Below the pieces are notes generated by a model. That model was not told the DNA's origin and ran no database searches. It was given only the letters and a program-made list of their open reading frames with translations. From the IMG/VR virus record IMGVR_UViG_3300009506_000133, positions 1 to 31,439 of that record: a stretch of DNA of 31,439 nucleotides. One strand, given 5' to 3'. Position numbers and translations under genes: made by a program. Shown here one piece after another: positions 1 to 7,770 of this stretch. Every line of letters begins with the position of its first letter. Within the stretch, counting starts at the first letter, position 1. This DNA comes from a virus.

Positions 1-120
1 TTCAGCACCCACGACGACTTCCTCGACTCCGCCTCACGCATCTATGACATGGATGTGAGACCTCCGGTGCTCATAGATGATAAAATGTTGGAACCGCAAG
101 TCTACGACGATGGGATATAA
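1..120 (+). CDS. Terminase large subunit, C-terminal end (partial)
   Basis: Frame 1 is open from the left edge to a TAA at 118-120 and gives the last 39 residues of a protein that begins outside the window. The residues HDDFLDSASRIYDMD fit the end of the nuclease domain of phage large terminases, where an acidic H-D-D-x-x-D segment contributes to the metal site. The position directly upstream of the portal block agrees with this. The enzyme would cut and pump DNA into the prohead. Only the tail of the protein is visible, so the assignment rests on the short motif and gene order. Confidence 0.7.
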   Translation, partial: FSTHDDFLDSASRIYDMDVRPPVLIDDKMLEPQVYDDGI

Positions 121-138
121 CCATGAGGCCAAAGAACG

Positions 139-606
139 ATGGATAACGAAAAGGTAGTCCTGACCAACGGCAAGCGCCCCGAGGAGCAGCCCGACTTCGC
201 CGAGCACAAGGAGAACGGCCAGCAGCGCGCCTACATGGTGTTGACCGAAGAGGAGCGGGCCAAGGGCTTTGTCCGGCCGCTGCGCATGTCCTATGTCCAC
301 GCAGGGGCTCGGCCGAGGTACCCGCTGCGCGACCTGACCGAGGAAGAGCATGTGCGCCTCAGGGACTTCAACTACGTCGCCTTTGAAGAGTACCCCGAGT
401 CCGAGTTCCCGAAAACCGGCCGGTTTTGGACAGAGGACGAGCTGCAGAGCGGTTGCGGCCACACCACAACCATCAGCCAAGCCATCGCCGAGACCTATGC
501 ACGCGACCCCAAGTTCTACGGCGGTACATTCTGCGTCCACTGCGGCGCCCACTTCCCTGTACAGCAGTTCACTTGGGCAGAGGATGGACTCATCGTCGGC
601 TCATAA
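139..606 (+). CDS. Unknown protein with a possible zinc-binding C-terminus
   Basis: This 155-residue protein starts at the first ATG after the terminase stop, with GAGG ten bases upstream. Charged residues dominate the first 100 positions. The C-terminal third carries C106-G-H108 and, 24 residues later, C132-V-H-C135 followed by H138, a spacing that could bind one zinc ion like a small zinc ribbon. This is a visible pattern, not a family match. It leads a run of small genes between terminase and portal, where phages often keep short accessory or morphogenesis genes. I do not recognise the family and cannot assign a function. Confidence 0.8.
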   Translation: MDNEKVVLTNGKRPEEQPDFAEHKENGQQRAYMVLTEEERAKGFVRPLRMSYVHAGARPRYPLRDLTEEEHVRLRDFNYVAFEEYPESEFPKTGRFWTEDELQSGCGHTTTISQAIAETYARDPKFYGGTFCVHCGAHFPVQQFTWAEDGLIVGS

Positions 607-616
607 GGAGACCACC

Positions 617-787
617 ATGGCACAGAAGAAGCAGGAACCCGATAACTCACGGACTCACGATCAGCGCTCGCCAGCAGGCAAGTTCCTCGATGGCGTCCGT
701 GGCTTTGTTGATGAGCTAAAGCAGCCCGCCAGAAAGGCTCTCCGCGACGCCATGAGCGGCAAGGGTAAAAGCAAAGAGAAGGAGTAA
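617..787 (+). CDS. Small basic/charged unknown protein (56 aa)
   Basis: The ATG at 617 follows an AAGGAG ribosome binding site at 605-610 that overlaps the stop region of the previous gene. The product is 56 residues, lysine- and arginine-rich, with one likely amphipathic helix around residues 20-45 (the stretch FLDGVRGFVDELKQPARKAL) and a highly charged tail. Ten bases separate it from the gene before and four from the gene after, so it is part of one transcript. No family recognised. Confidence 0.7.
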   Translation: MAQKKQEPDNSRTHDQRSPAGKFLDGVRGFVDELKQPARKALRDAMSGKGKSKEKE

Positions 788-791
788 GGTG

Positions 792-941
792 ATGGCAGAC
801 GAGCAGACAGTGGTCACCACCACACGCACCTTCCTCGAGGAGGTTGAGGCTGCCGACAAGACCCCGGAGGACAAGACCGTTTACATCTGGTCCAACGGCA
901 AGAAGTACGTCGACAAAGACGACCCCTATGCAGAGCAATGA
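792..941 (+). CDS. Small acidic unknown protein (49 aa)
   Basis: The ATG at 792 lies four bases after the previous stop, with AAGGTG just upstream. The frame encodes 49 residues, beginning MADEQTVVTTTRTFLEEVEA and ending near YIWSNGKKYVDKDDPYAEQ, and stops at TGA 939-941. Codon use matches the neighbours, with G or C favoured in third positions. The end overlaps the next start by 14 bases, which suggests translational coupling. Function unknown. Confidence 0.65.
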   Translation: MADEQTVVTTTRTFLEEVEAADKTPEDKTVYIWSNGKKYVDKDDPYAEQ

Positions 942-1083
942 CAACGACTTATTCCGCAAGGAGTACATGGATCTGCCTGAGGCCATCAGGCAGTATTACT
1001 CGTTCAATGAATACTGCTGGCTGACCGAGGAGCAGCGCGCCTCTCTTCTGCAGGAGAACACCGAGCCGGATATCGAGGAGTGA
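928..1083 (+). CDS. Small unknown protein (51 aa)
   Basis: The start is placed at ATG 928, giving 51 residues beginning MQSNDNDLFRKEYMDLPEAI. Reading further upstream in this frame gives an arginine/threonine/proline-rich shadow of the preceding gene, so an earlier TTG start is unlikely. The ribosome binding site is weak and the gene overlaps its predecessor by 14 bases, so it probably depends on coupled translation. The protein is acidic and rich in aromatic residues (QYYSFNEYCW). No family recognised. Confidence 0.65.
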   Translation: MQSNDNDLFRKEYMDLPEAIRQYYSFNEYCWLTEEQRASLLQENTEPDIEE

Positions 1084-1087
1084 ACAG

Positions 1088-1432
1088 ATGCTGGATTTAA
1101 CAGAAGACCCGAACGTAGTCCTCAAGGACTATGATGAGGCGAAGAAGATAGCTGAGTTGCTGCACAAGCACTACCCCGGGCATCTGTGGGGCGTGACTGT
1201 CGAGAGTGAGAACGGCATCGCCACCGTGAGAAACCTTTACCTGTCAGGCAACTGGGGCTTCATCCTGAAGCTGAATGATATCCAGTCATACCCGCAGCTC
1301 AAAAAGCGTGTCATCTGGGCCGGCGGCGAGCTGCTCGAAAGGTTCAACCTGAGCCGAAAGCGGTTCAATGAGGATGAGTACTTCAGCCTCCCGACCGACT
1401 TTGCCGGGCAGATAATCGCGGAGAAGGGATGA
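1088..1432 (+). CDS. Unknown phage protein upstream of portal (114 aa)
   Basis: The ATG at 1088 is preceded by GAGGAG at 1075-1080. The 114-residue product looks like a compact alpha/beta protein, with an N-terminal helix (about residues 14-30), a beta-rich middle (GIATVRNLYLSGNWGFILKL, about 43-62) and a charged C-terminal helix. Its stop overlaps the portal start in an ATGA arrangement, so the two are likely translated together. The context points to head assembly or an accessory function, but I do not recognise the family. Confidence 0.75.
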   Translation: MLDLTEDPNVVLKDYDEAKKIAELLHKHYPGHLWGVTVESENGIATVRNLYLSGNWGFILKLNDIQSYPQLKKRVIWAGGELLERFNLSRKRFNEDEYFSLPTDFAGQIIAEKG

Positions 1433-3504
1433 TGGACGGCCAAGACAAAAACAATCCATGGCTGCAGCGGGCGCAAACAGCGTTCAGTGAGTCATCAACG
1501 TACTTCGACGTCAACATCAGGCGCTCCATTGAAGAGGACATGCGCCGCTTCCATAGTCGACATCCAGCCGGGTCGAAGTACCTCACCGACAACTACAAGG
1601 CGCGCTCCAAGCTGTTCAGGCCAGCAACACGCTCCGCGATACGCAAGGACGAGGCAGTGGCCGCCGCCGCCTTCTTCAGCACACAGGACGTGGTGAACAT
1701 CGCAGCCAATGACGACAACGATGAGCTGCAGATGATATCGGCCGAGCTGAACCGCGAGCTGCTGCAGTACCGTCTGACCAAGACCATTCCATGGTTCCTT
1801 ATCTGCATCGGCGCCTATCAGGAGGCCATGAACGTCGGCGTGGTGTGCTCCTACCAGAACTGGCAATACGACAAGAAGCGCGGCATCGACCGCCCATGGA
1901 TTGAGCTGCTACCGGTAGAGAACGTCCGCATTGCCCCCAACGCCAAGTGGTACGACCCGATCAATAGCAGCCCCTACGTCATCAACATGATCCCCATGTA
2001 CGTGAAGGACGTAGAGGCCCGCATGAAGCCAAACGAGAAGACGGGCGAGCCGAAGTGGAAGCCACTCAGTCGGCAAGATATCGCGGTAGCGGCCAAGCAC
2101 AGCAATGACTCCATCAGGCAGACGCGCGACAACGACCGCACCGACGCCAAGGCGACTGAGACCAACATCACCGACTTTACCATCGTCTGGGTCCATGAGA
2201 ACTTCATCGATATCGAAGGCGATGACTGGGTGTATTTCACCCTCGGCACCGAGTTCATGCTCACCGACCCCAAGCCGAGACGCGAGATTCACGCCACCCG
2301 CGACCGCCCCATCGTCATGGGCATCTCGGTGCTCGAGACACACCGCACGTACCCCAGCTCACCCAATCGCCTTGGTAAGGACCTACAGGCCGAGATCAAC
2401 GAGGTCACCAACTCCCGCGTCGATAACGTCAAGTTCGCCCTGAGCAAACGCTACTTCGCCGCACGCAACAGGCAGGTGGATATCCGCTCCGTCATTCGCA
2501 ACATCCCCAACTCAGTCACCCTGATGAACGACCCGGAGAAGGACGTGAAGGTGATCGAGACCAAGGACGTCACATCCTCCAGCTATCAGGAACAGGACCG
2601 CCTGAAGGTCGAGTTCGATGAGCTGATGGGTCACATGTCCGGTGCCTCGGTGCAATCCAACCGCAACCTGAATGAAACAGTGGGAGGGCTGGAGCTCCTC
2701 AGCAACAGCGCCAATCAGGTGGCCGAATACCAGCTGCGCACCTTCGTCGAGACGTGGGTCGAGCCGGTACTTCGCCAGATCATGGCGCTGGAGCAGGAGT
2801 ACGAGAGCGACGAGCGCATCCTCGCCTTGGCCGGAATGAAGGCCGGCCTGCCCGAGAGGTATGGCATCTACGACATCACCGACGAGATGCTCACTCAGGA
2901 GCTGGCCCTCACCGTAAACGTGGGGATCGGCGCCACCAATCCACAGATACAGGCCCAGCGGTTCATTTACGGTGTGAAGGCCCTACGTGAGATGTTGGGT
3001 GACGACGTCATCATGAAGATGAAGCCGGAGGAGGTTATCGCCGAGCTGTTCGGTAAGTTGGGCTACAAGGACGGGAAGCGGTTCTTCTCCTTGGGCGACG
3101 AGGAAGACCCGCGCATTGCCCAGTTCATGGACATTATCCAGCAGCTGCAGATGCAGCTCGCCCTCAAGGAGGCGCCGGAGGTTACCGCGGCCAAGGTCGA
3201 GGAGATCCTCGCCAAGGTGGATAAGACCCGCGCCGAGACGGTCAAGATTGGTGTCGAGGCCCAGTACGCTGCCATGCAGGGCGGCGAGGTGGTCGCCTCC
3301 ATCCCTGAGGTGACCCCTATCGGCGACCAGATCCTGCGCAACGCCAACCCCAGCGTCACCGATGACAAGGCATTGCAGGCGCCTGATAGGCCCATCTCCT
3401 CACTCAACCCGGCAAACGCGAACACCACACCATACCTACCACCTGTTCCAGCTGAAGGCGAAGAGGGTGCCTATGCCGGGATTGAAACACAGAGGGCTGA
3501 TTGA
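1429..3504 (+). CDS. Portal protein
   Basis: This 691-residue protein would form the dodecameric ring at the capsid vertex through which DNA enters and leaves. Length, place in the operon (after terminase, before scaffold and coat) and sequence style agree with the P22-like podophage portal group. The middle carries a glycine/asparagine-rich segment around residues 400-422 (GHMSGASVQSNRNLNETVGG), as expected near the crown and wing part of portals. Residues about 565-620 form a long charged helix rich in Q, A and K, like the C-terminal barrel helix. Two adjacent ATG codons (1429, 1432) can serve as start. The last base of the stop is shared with the next start. Confidence 0.88.
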   Translation: MMDGQDKNNPWLQRAQTAFSESSTYFDVNIRRSIEEDMRRFHSRHPAGSKYLTDNYKARSKLFRPATRSAIRKDEAVAAAAFFSTQDVVNIAANDDNDELQMISAELNRELLQYRLTKTIPWFLICIGAYQEAMNVGVVCSYQNWQYDKKRGIDRPWIELLPVENVRIAPNAKWYDPINSSPYVINMIPMYVKDVEARMKPNEKTGEPKWKPLSRQDIAVAAKHSNDSIRQTRDNDRTDAKATETNITDFTIVWVHENFIDIEGDDWVYFTLGTEFMLTDPKPRREIHATRDRPIVMGISVLETHRTYPSSPNRLGKDLQAEINEVTNSRVDNVKFALSKRYFAARNRQVDIRSVIRNIPNSVTLMNDPEKDVKVIETKDVTSSSYQEQDRLKVEFDELMGHMSGASVQSNRNLNETVGGLELLSNSANQVAEYQLRTFVETWVEPVLRQIMALEQEYESDERILALAGMKAGLPERYGIYDITDEMLTQELALTVNVGIGATNPQIQAQRFIYGVKALREMLGDDVIMKMKPEEVIAELFGKLGYKDGKRFFSLGDEEDPRIAQFMDIIQQLQMQLALKEAPEVTAAKVEEILAKVDKTRAETVKIGVEAQYAAMQGGEVVASIPEVTPIGDQILRNANPSVTDDKALQAPDRPISSLNPANANTTPYLPPVPAEGEEGAYAGIETQRAD

Positions 3505-3833
3505 TGAGTGAAGATAGTTACGACCAGTCCGCACTATTGCGCAAGGTTGCCGTCGGGATGGACGCAGAGGCGTTCCTCGACAGCGACCTTGGTAAGTTGC
3601 TCATGGAGCGAGCGCAGGAAGAGGCGATAGCCGCCATGGATGAGTTGAAGACCGTCAGGCGCTCTGACTTTACCGATGAAATGCAGTTCGTAGCGAGGCT
3701 TATGGAGCTGCAGGACATCGTGGCGAGGGCCGAGGGACTGGAGTCATGGATAACCGAGATCGTTGTAGATGGAAGAAATACCGAAGAATTACTGTTAAAA
3801 TCTGAGCAAGAAGAGGAGCAGATCGATGACTGA
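3504..3833 (+). CDS. Small helical head-block protein (109 aa)
   Basis: The start is set at ATG 3504, which overlaps the portal TGA by one base. A TTG one codon earlier is also in frame but is not needed. The product is acidic and predicted to be almost wholly helical, with charged heptad-like stretches (MERAQEEAIAAMDELKTVRR, then LMELQDIVARAEGLESWI) and a Glu-rich tail. Small genes between portal and scaffold are common in podophages and often act in head assembly, but that role is inferred from position only. It overlaps the scaffold start by eight bases. Confidence 0.75.
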   Translation: MSEDSYDQSALLRKVAVGMDAEAFLDSDLGKLLMERAQEEAIAAMDELKTVRRSDFTDEMQFVARLMELQDIVARAEGLESWITEIVVDGRNTEELLLKSEQEEEQIDD

Positions 3834-4956
3834 CAAAGCTACCCATCCGGGCGCAGGCACTTCACGGCTTGAGGCAATGGATAATATCGCGCGTGTCCGA
3901 GTAGAGGGCATGGCCAACGACTTGGGTATTGACCCGCAGACGATTCACAGCGACGTAAAGCCGCCAACGCAAGTCATTCCCGGCGGCGAAGAGGACAAAA
4001 CCGGCGAAGAAGTAGAGAAGAAAGCCGACGAGGAGATCAAGGAGACCGAGGAGGAGATTGCCGCCAAGGAGAAGAAGGACCCCGACCCGGTGGTTGATAC
4101 CAAGGGCGAGGAAGAGGAGGAGGATGTCGAGTACATCGATGTCAGCCCGGAAGACGAAAGGCGTTACCGATTCAGGACTAAGGTTGACGGTGAGGAGCGC
4201 TTCCTCACTGCAGCAGAAGTAAAGCGCGGCTACCAGAAGGACGCAACAGCCTCGAAGCGTCTGGAGCAGGCCGCACTGCGCGCTAAGGAGCTCGATGAGC
4301 GGGAGCAAGATATTGCTCGCCGTGAGCAGGAGGCCCTCGCGCGCAACACAAGCACGGGAAAGGTTGAAGTCGAAGAAGAAACAGACGACGACCAGAACCT
4401 CGACGTTCTATCCATTCGGGACGACGTCAAAACATTCCTTGATACCTTTTACGGTGGAAAGGAGGAGGAGGCGGAAGCAGCGTTGACCGAGCTGCTTTCC
4501 AAAGTAGGGCGCACCCAGAAAACTGTTGGAGATGCCACCCAAACACAGACGGTCGATGAAACAGCAGTGGCAGCTAAGGTTGAGGACAGTATCAACTTCA
4601 AGGCTGCTCGTGAGTATTTTCGTGAGAACTACGAAGACATTTGGTCAGACCAACCGCTCGCCAAGATGGCCGATGAGTACTTTGAAGAGGAGCTCGAAAC
4701 CGGAGTCTCCTACAAGGAAGCATTCATCAATGCCGGCGACCGGGTACGCGACTGGCTGAAGGAGCACGGGGCATCGGTAACGACCCCCGAGAAGTCTGCG
4801 AAAACACGCGAGCAGAAGAAGGAAGATATCGACAACCTTGAGAGCACTGGTGCAACGTCAACAACTATCGCCAATGAAGAGAAGCCGCAAGGCGTTTCCG
4901 ATGTGATCAAGGAAATGGCCGCTTCTCGTGGCGCAAACCGTCAATATCAAACCTAA
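3826..4956 (+). CDS. Capsid scaffolding protein
   Basis: The 376-residue product has the usual scaffold layout and lies directly before the major coat gene. Residues about 50-105 are extremely acidic with runs of E and K. Residues about 117-140 contain a segment of the type DGEERFLTAAEVKRGYQKDA that is typical of phage scaffold and capsid-assembly proteins. Residues about 140-175 form a charged coiled coil, and the end is short and basic (ASRGANRQYQT). The role is to guide prohead assembly by binding the coat protein through the C-terminal part and then leave the shell. No protease domain is visible. Confidence 0.85.
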   Translation: MTDKATHPGAGTSRLEAMDNIARVRVEGMANDLGIDPQTIHSDVKPPTQVIPGGEEDKTGEEVEKKADEEIKETEEEIAAKEKKDPDPVVDTKGEEEEEDVEYIDVSPEDERRYRFRTKVDGEERFLTAAEVKRGYQKDATASKRLEQAALRAKELDEREQDIARREQEALARNTSTGKVEVEEETDDDQNLDVLSIRDDVKTFLDTFYGGKEEEAEAALTELLSKVGRTQKTVGDATQTQTVDETAVAAKVEDSINFKAAREYFRENYEDIWSDQPLAKMADEYFEEELETGVSYKEAFINAGDRVRDWLKEHGASVTTPEKSAKTREQKKEDIDNLESTGATSTTIANEEKPQGVSDVIKEMAASRGANRQYQT

Positions 4957-4973
4957 CACGGGAGATTGCAGTC

Positions 4974-5921
4974 ATGTCAGGACAGCAACTGTGGGTGGTG
5001 GATAGTTTGGGTGGCTTCATGTACAGCGATAAGCTGTCAAAAGAGCTGCGCTACGCTGTCCAGCCGCTCGTAAAATTCCGCCAGTTCGCCGACGTCCAAG
5101 ACGCGGCAGCCCAAGGCAAGGGCAAGGGTGACACGTTCCACTGGAACATCTACAGTGACGTGGCGACTCAGGGAACGACCTTGGTTGAGACCAACGTCAT
5201 GCCCGAGACCAACTTCACCATCGCTCAGGGAACCATGACTATCACCGAGGGCGGTAACTCTGTTCCGTACTCCGGTAAGCTGGATGACCTGAGTGAGCAC
5301 CCGGTGAGGACCGTCATCCACAAGGTGCTGAAGAACGATGCCAAGAAGTTCTTCGACCTGCAGGCGCATGCCCAGTTCAACGCTACCCCCCTGCGCGTTG
5401 TTCCGACATCCGCCACCGCGACCGACAGCGTTGTGCTGACCACCAACGGCACCGCCACCACCACCAACAACGTAGCGCTTGGCAAGGACCACGTGAAGGC
5501 CATCGTCGACCTGATGAAGGAGCGCAACATCCCTCCCTACATCAACGATGACTACATCTCGCTGGCCCGCCCGAGCACCTTCCGCACCCTGAAGAACAAT
5601 CTGGAACAGATTCACATGTACGTGAATCAGGGCTTCCAGATGATCCTCAACGGTGAGATTGGTCGCTACGAGGGCGTCCGTTTCGTGGAGCAGACGAACA
5701 TCGCTTCCGCGGGCTGGACCAACTCCGCCTCCGACTGGGCGTTTTTCTTCGGTGATGATACTGTCGCTGAGGGCATCGCCATTCCTGAGGAGATGCGCGG
5801 GAAGATCCCGAGCGATTTTGGTCGCTCCAAGGGTGTCGCTTGGTACTACATCGGCGGCTTCGGCATTGTTCACACGCAGGCGGCTCAGGCACGCATCGTG
5901 AAGTGGGATTCTGCCGCGTAA
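4974..5921 (+). CDS. Major capsid protein (HK97 fold)
   Basis: The 315-residue protein lies immediately after the scaffold gene with a GGGAGA ribosome binding site. Its sequence style matches the HK97-fold coat proteins of the N4-gp56-like group: an N-terminal arm with LSKELRYAVQPLVKFRQFAD, a conserved DDLSEHPVRTVIHKVLKNDA segment at about residues 104-123, the peptide-binding-like region IGRYEGVRFVE at about 227-237, and a C-terminal beta segment KGVAWYYIGGFGIVHTQAAQ at about 287-306. It would form the icosahedral shell. A strong GC hairpin follows the gene. The family is inferred by eye; the coat role is well supported by order and composition. Confidence 0.87.
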   Translation: MSGQQLWVVDSLGGFMYSDKLSKELRYAVQPLVKFRQFADVQDAAAQGKGKGDTFHWNIYSDVATQGTTLVETNVMPETNFTIAQGTMTITEGGNSVPYSGKLDDLSEHPVRTVIHKVLKNDAKKFFDLQAHAQFNATPLRVVPTSATATDSVVLTTNGTATTTNNVALGKDHVKAIVDLMKERNIPPYINDDYISLARPSTFRTLKNNLEQIHMYVNQGFQMILNGEIGRYEGVRFVEQTNIASAGWTNSASDWAFFFGDDTVAEGIAIPEEMRGKIPSDFGRSKGVAWYYIGGFGIVHTQAAQARIVKWDSAA

Positions 5922-5930
5922 GCGGTGGTT

Positions 5931-5948
5931 AGGGGGGCTCATGCCCCC
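5931..5948 (+). terminator. GC-rich hairpin after the coat gene
   Basis: GGGGGC and GCCCCC pair around a TCAT loop in the 54-base gap after the coat gene. A C-run follows rather than a T-run, so this is not a classical intrinsic terminator. It may pause polymerase, protect the 3' end of coat mRNA, or terminate weakly. Confidence 0.5.
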
Positions 5949-5975
5949 TCCCCCCCTACATAGGAGATTAGTGAG

Positions 5976-6344
5976 ATGTCTTACGATGATCCCAATCCGG
6001 TCGTGCGCCGTGAGGAAATGTCAGATCAGGAGGCCGGTGGCGCTGCTACTACCGAGTACTCCAAGTTCCATCACTTCCAGAAGTACAAGCTGAAGGCCGC
6101 TCATGCCGTGGTTACCACCGCTGGCACCACCACCGCTCACGGCTTCGATGTGTACGTGGGTACCACCAGTGTTGGCTCCATTACCCTCGGCACCTCAGCT
6201 GCTGGAGTGGGCGCCTCCAGCGGCGCTCTCGACCAAGCCGTGGCGGCCTACGGGCAGGTGAGTGTGAAGTCTCTGGCGGACGCCACCGGCAAGGCTCGTA
6301 TCATCTACGAGTACCATGTCGACCACGACGCCACCTTGACCTAA
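5976..6344 (+). CDS. Probable capsid decoration/cement protein
   Basis: This 122-residue protein follows the coat gene, with AGGAGA upstream of its ATG. Residues 1-25 are flexible and acidic. Residues about 30-122 are rich in V, T, G and A with alternating hydrophobic residues, as in a small beta-sandwich (VTTAGTTTAHGFDVYVGTT and so on). Podophages often place a cement or decoration protein here. The role is inferred from position and composition, and I do not recognise the family. It is flanked on both sides by GC hairpins, which suggests that its mRNA level is set separately. Confidence 0.75.
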   Translation: MSYDDPNPVVRREEMSDQEAGGAATTEYSKFHHFQKYKLKAAHAVVTTAGTTTAHGFDVYVGTTSVGSITLGTSAAGVGASSGALDQAVAAYGQVSVKSLADATGKARIIYEYHVDHDATLT

Positions 6345-6350
6345 GTGAAT

Positions 6351-6368
6351 GCCGGGGGTCACCCCGGC
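6351..6368 (+). terminator. GC-rich hairpin after the decoration-like gene
   Basis: A perfect 7-bp stem, GCCGGGG with CCCCGGC, encloses a GTCA loop seven bases after the stop codon. The sequence CTTCCTCG follows without a clear T-run. It probably attenuates transcription or stabilises mRNA rather than fully stopping it, since the genes downstream have no other obvious promoter. Confidence 0.5.
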
Positions 6369-6388
6369 CTTCCTCGTGGAGGTGCATC

Positions 6389-6583
6389 ATGAAAGCGACG
6401 GACAACGGCATCACCGGGGGCAGCAACGGCTCCCTTGGCGAGGCCACCACAAGCGACCTGAAGAAAGGCTTCATCAGTCAATCGTGCGATGACTATTCAG
6501 AGAACGAGCTGATGGAGCACTCCATCGAGGAGATGAAAGAGCCTCGTGGTTTCGCCGGTCGCCCCAACGGTTACGAGAGGTAA
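6389..6583 (+). CDS. Small Gly/Ser-rich unknown protein (64 aa)
   Basis: ATG 6389 has GGAGG 7 bases upstream. The product is 64 residues, flexible at the N-terminus (GGSNGSLGEATT) and acidic in the middle, with DYSENELMEHSIEEMKEPRG followed by a basic, glycine-rich end. Such proteins often occur between head and tail genes and may be linkers or minor virion parts. No family recognised. The hairpin upstream separates it from the decoration-like gene. Confidence 0.7.
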   Translation: MKATDNGITGGSNGSLGEATTSDLKKGFISQSCDDYSENELMEHSIEEMKEPRGFAGRPNGYER

Positions 6584-6588
6584 CGGTC

Positions 6589-6786
6589 ATGTCTGATACC
6601 AACAACCGTCCCACTGGGGACATCAGGGGTGATGACAAGGCGATCCCCGACATGGGGGCGCGCACTGGTGTCACCGATGACTACGGCGCCAATCTCGAGC
6701 AGGGCTTCAATGCCGAGGGGAACATCAAGAGTTCCACCGGCAGCGACGGCATGCAAGAGGGCGGCTACAGCAAAAACAAGCGCTAA
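6589..6786 (+). CDS. Small disordered unknown protein (65 aa)
   Basis: The ATG at 6589 lies three bases after a TAA, with GAGG about ten bases upstream. All 65 residues are hydrophilic, rich in D, G, N and S, with no predicted hydrophobic core, ending EGGYSKNKR. Spacing and codon use match the neighbouring virion genes. The composition suggests a disordered peptide, perhaps associated with the head or with DNA. Function unknown. Confidence 0.65.
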   Translation: MSDTNNRPTGDIRGDDKAIPDMGARTGVTDDYGANLEQGFNAEGNIKSSTGSDGMQEGGYSKNKR

Positions 6787-6796
6787 GGAGGTTCCT

Positions 6797-7174
6797 GTGG
6801 CGAAGCTAGACAGAACGAAGGACCACGGTGAAATTTGGGGTCGACCCGGGGTCAAGTTCGAGCAGAACGGCAAGATGTTCAATGCCAATGGTGATGAGGT
6901 CGACTACAACGGCAAGCTCATCAAGAAAAAGCCAACCCCTGCCGCTCCCCCCAAGGAACCCGAAGGTGGTGGTGAGCCGCCGAAGCCAGAAGGTGGTGGT
7001 GAGCCGCCGAAGGTTGAACCCGGCATGAAGCACAAGGGCGGTGGCTACTACATCGTGTGGAACGAGAGCAACGAGGTTGTCGGCGACAAGTTCAGCAAGG
7101 AAGATGCTCAAGCGAAGGTCGCCGAGTTGAAAGCCAACTCCGAGCAGATCAATGCGGCGCTGCAGGATGGCTGA
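6797..7174 (+). CDS. Unknown protein with a Gly/Pro repeat linker (125 aa)
   Basis: The start is taken at GTG 6797 because AAGGAGG lies at 6785-6791 with correct spacing. Reading further upstream only mirrors the previous gene. The N-terminal half (about residues 1-50) has a small fold with a DxxGxxxxxNG-type repeat (VKFEQNGKMFNANGDEVDYN). A linker with two exact copies of EGGGEPPK follows, then a C-terminal domain (about 75-125) with GGGYYIVWNESNEVVGDKFS and a helix. This C-terminal unit resembles small ligand-binding modules, but I cannot name the family. It overlaps the methyltransferase start by eight bases. Confidence 0.7.
   Translation: MAKLDRTKDHGEIWGRPGVKFEQNGKMFNANGDEVDYNGKLIKKKPTPAAPPKEPEGGGEPPKPEGGGEPPKVEPGMKHKGGGYYIVWNESNEVVGDKFSKEDAQAKVAELKANSEQINAALQDG
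6962..7012 (+). repeat. 24-base exact tandem repeat, period 27
   Basis: Two identical 24-base copies at 6962-6985 and 6989-7012 are separated by a three-base codon that differs (CCA against GTT). They encode EGGGEPPK twice in a flexible linker. The number of units could change by slippage without breaking the frame. Confidence 0.85.
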
Positions 7175-7760
7175 GGTATCGGCATCCGCAGAAGTAAAGG
7201 CAACACAGGACCATCGCTCACGAGTTCGTAGCGGTGCTCCTGTGTCTGTCGTTCCGGGCTTCAATATTGATAGCCTGTGTCGTATCGCTGAACAGGCCGA
7301 GGAGGGCTGCTTCGTCGAGGTTGGCGTATACCGTGGAGGTACCGCCTACTACCTCAACGAGATTGCCATCGAGCAAAGCAGGAAGCTGTACCTCTATGAC
7401 ACCTTTGACGGCATCCCTCACCAAGACGAGGTGATGGGTGACCGCCACAGGGTCGGCGACTTCAGTGATACCTCGATGGCCGAGGTAGTCGCAGCTGTAC
7501 CAGAGGCCATCGTCGTGAAGGGATTGTTCCCGGCCAGCATCATCCCGATGCCGCCGGTCGCGTTCGCTCACATTGATTGCGACCAGTACCAGTCGATTAT
7601 CGACTCGGTGCACGCACTCAGGCCGCTGATGGTTGATGGCGGCATCATGCTATTCGACGACTACGGGTGCCTTGAAGGGGCTACCCGCGCCGTCGAGGAG
7701 CTGTTCCCGAAAGACCGCATTATTAGCACCGACGTCGGTAAGGCGATGGTCATATTTTAG
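7167..7760 (+). CDS. TylF-like SAM-dependent O-methyltransferase
   Basis: This class I methyltransferase (197 residues) resembles the TylF/macrocin O-methyltransferase family, which methylates sugar hydroxyls in a metal-dependent way. Visible motifs are the SAM-binding VEVGVYRGGTA (residues 50-60), LYLYDTFDGIP (74-84), HIDCDQY (135-141) with D137 and D139, and LFDDYG (162-167) with D164 and D165, acidic residues of the type that bind metal. A start at ATG 7152 in the same frame is possible; 7167 is preferred because the extra residues add nothing recognisable. It overlaps the previous gene and is followed by a methyltransferase-glycosyltransferase, so it probably acts on the same glycan. The substrate is unknown. 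Confidence 0.83.
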   Translation: MAEVSASAEVKATQDHRSRVRSGAPVSVVPGFNIDSLCRIAEQAEEGCFVEVGVYRGGTAYYLNEIAIEQSRKLYLYDTFDGIPHQDEVMGDRHRVGDFSDTSMAEVVAAVPEAIVVKGLFPASIIPMPPVAFAHIDCDQYQSIIDSVHALRPLMVDGGIMLFDDYGCLEGATRAVEELFPKDRIISTDVGKAMVIF

Positions 7761-7770
7761 GAGACGAGAG

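Noticed and set aside
844-927. Upstream TTG extension of the 51-residue gene
   Set aside because: The extra residues are an Arg/Thr/Pro shadow of the preceding real gene. ATG 928 gives a protein with normal composition.
4440-4470. Purine-rich run in the scaffold gene as a frameshift site
   Set aside because: No slippery heptamer with an alternative frame of useful length follows, and the scaffold frame remains open and sensible to its end.
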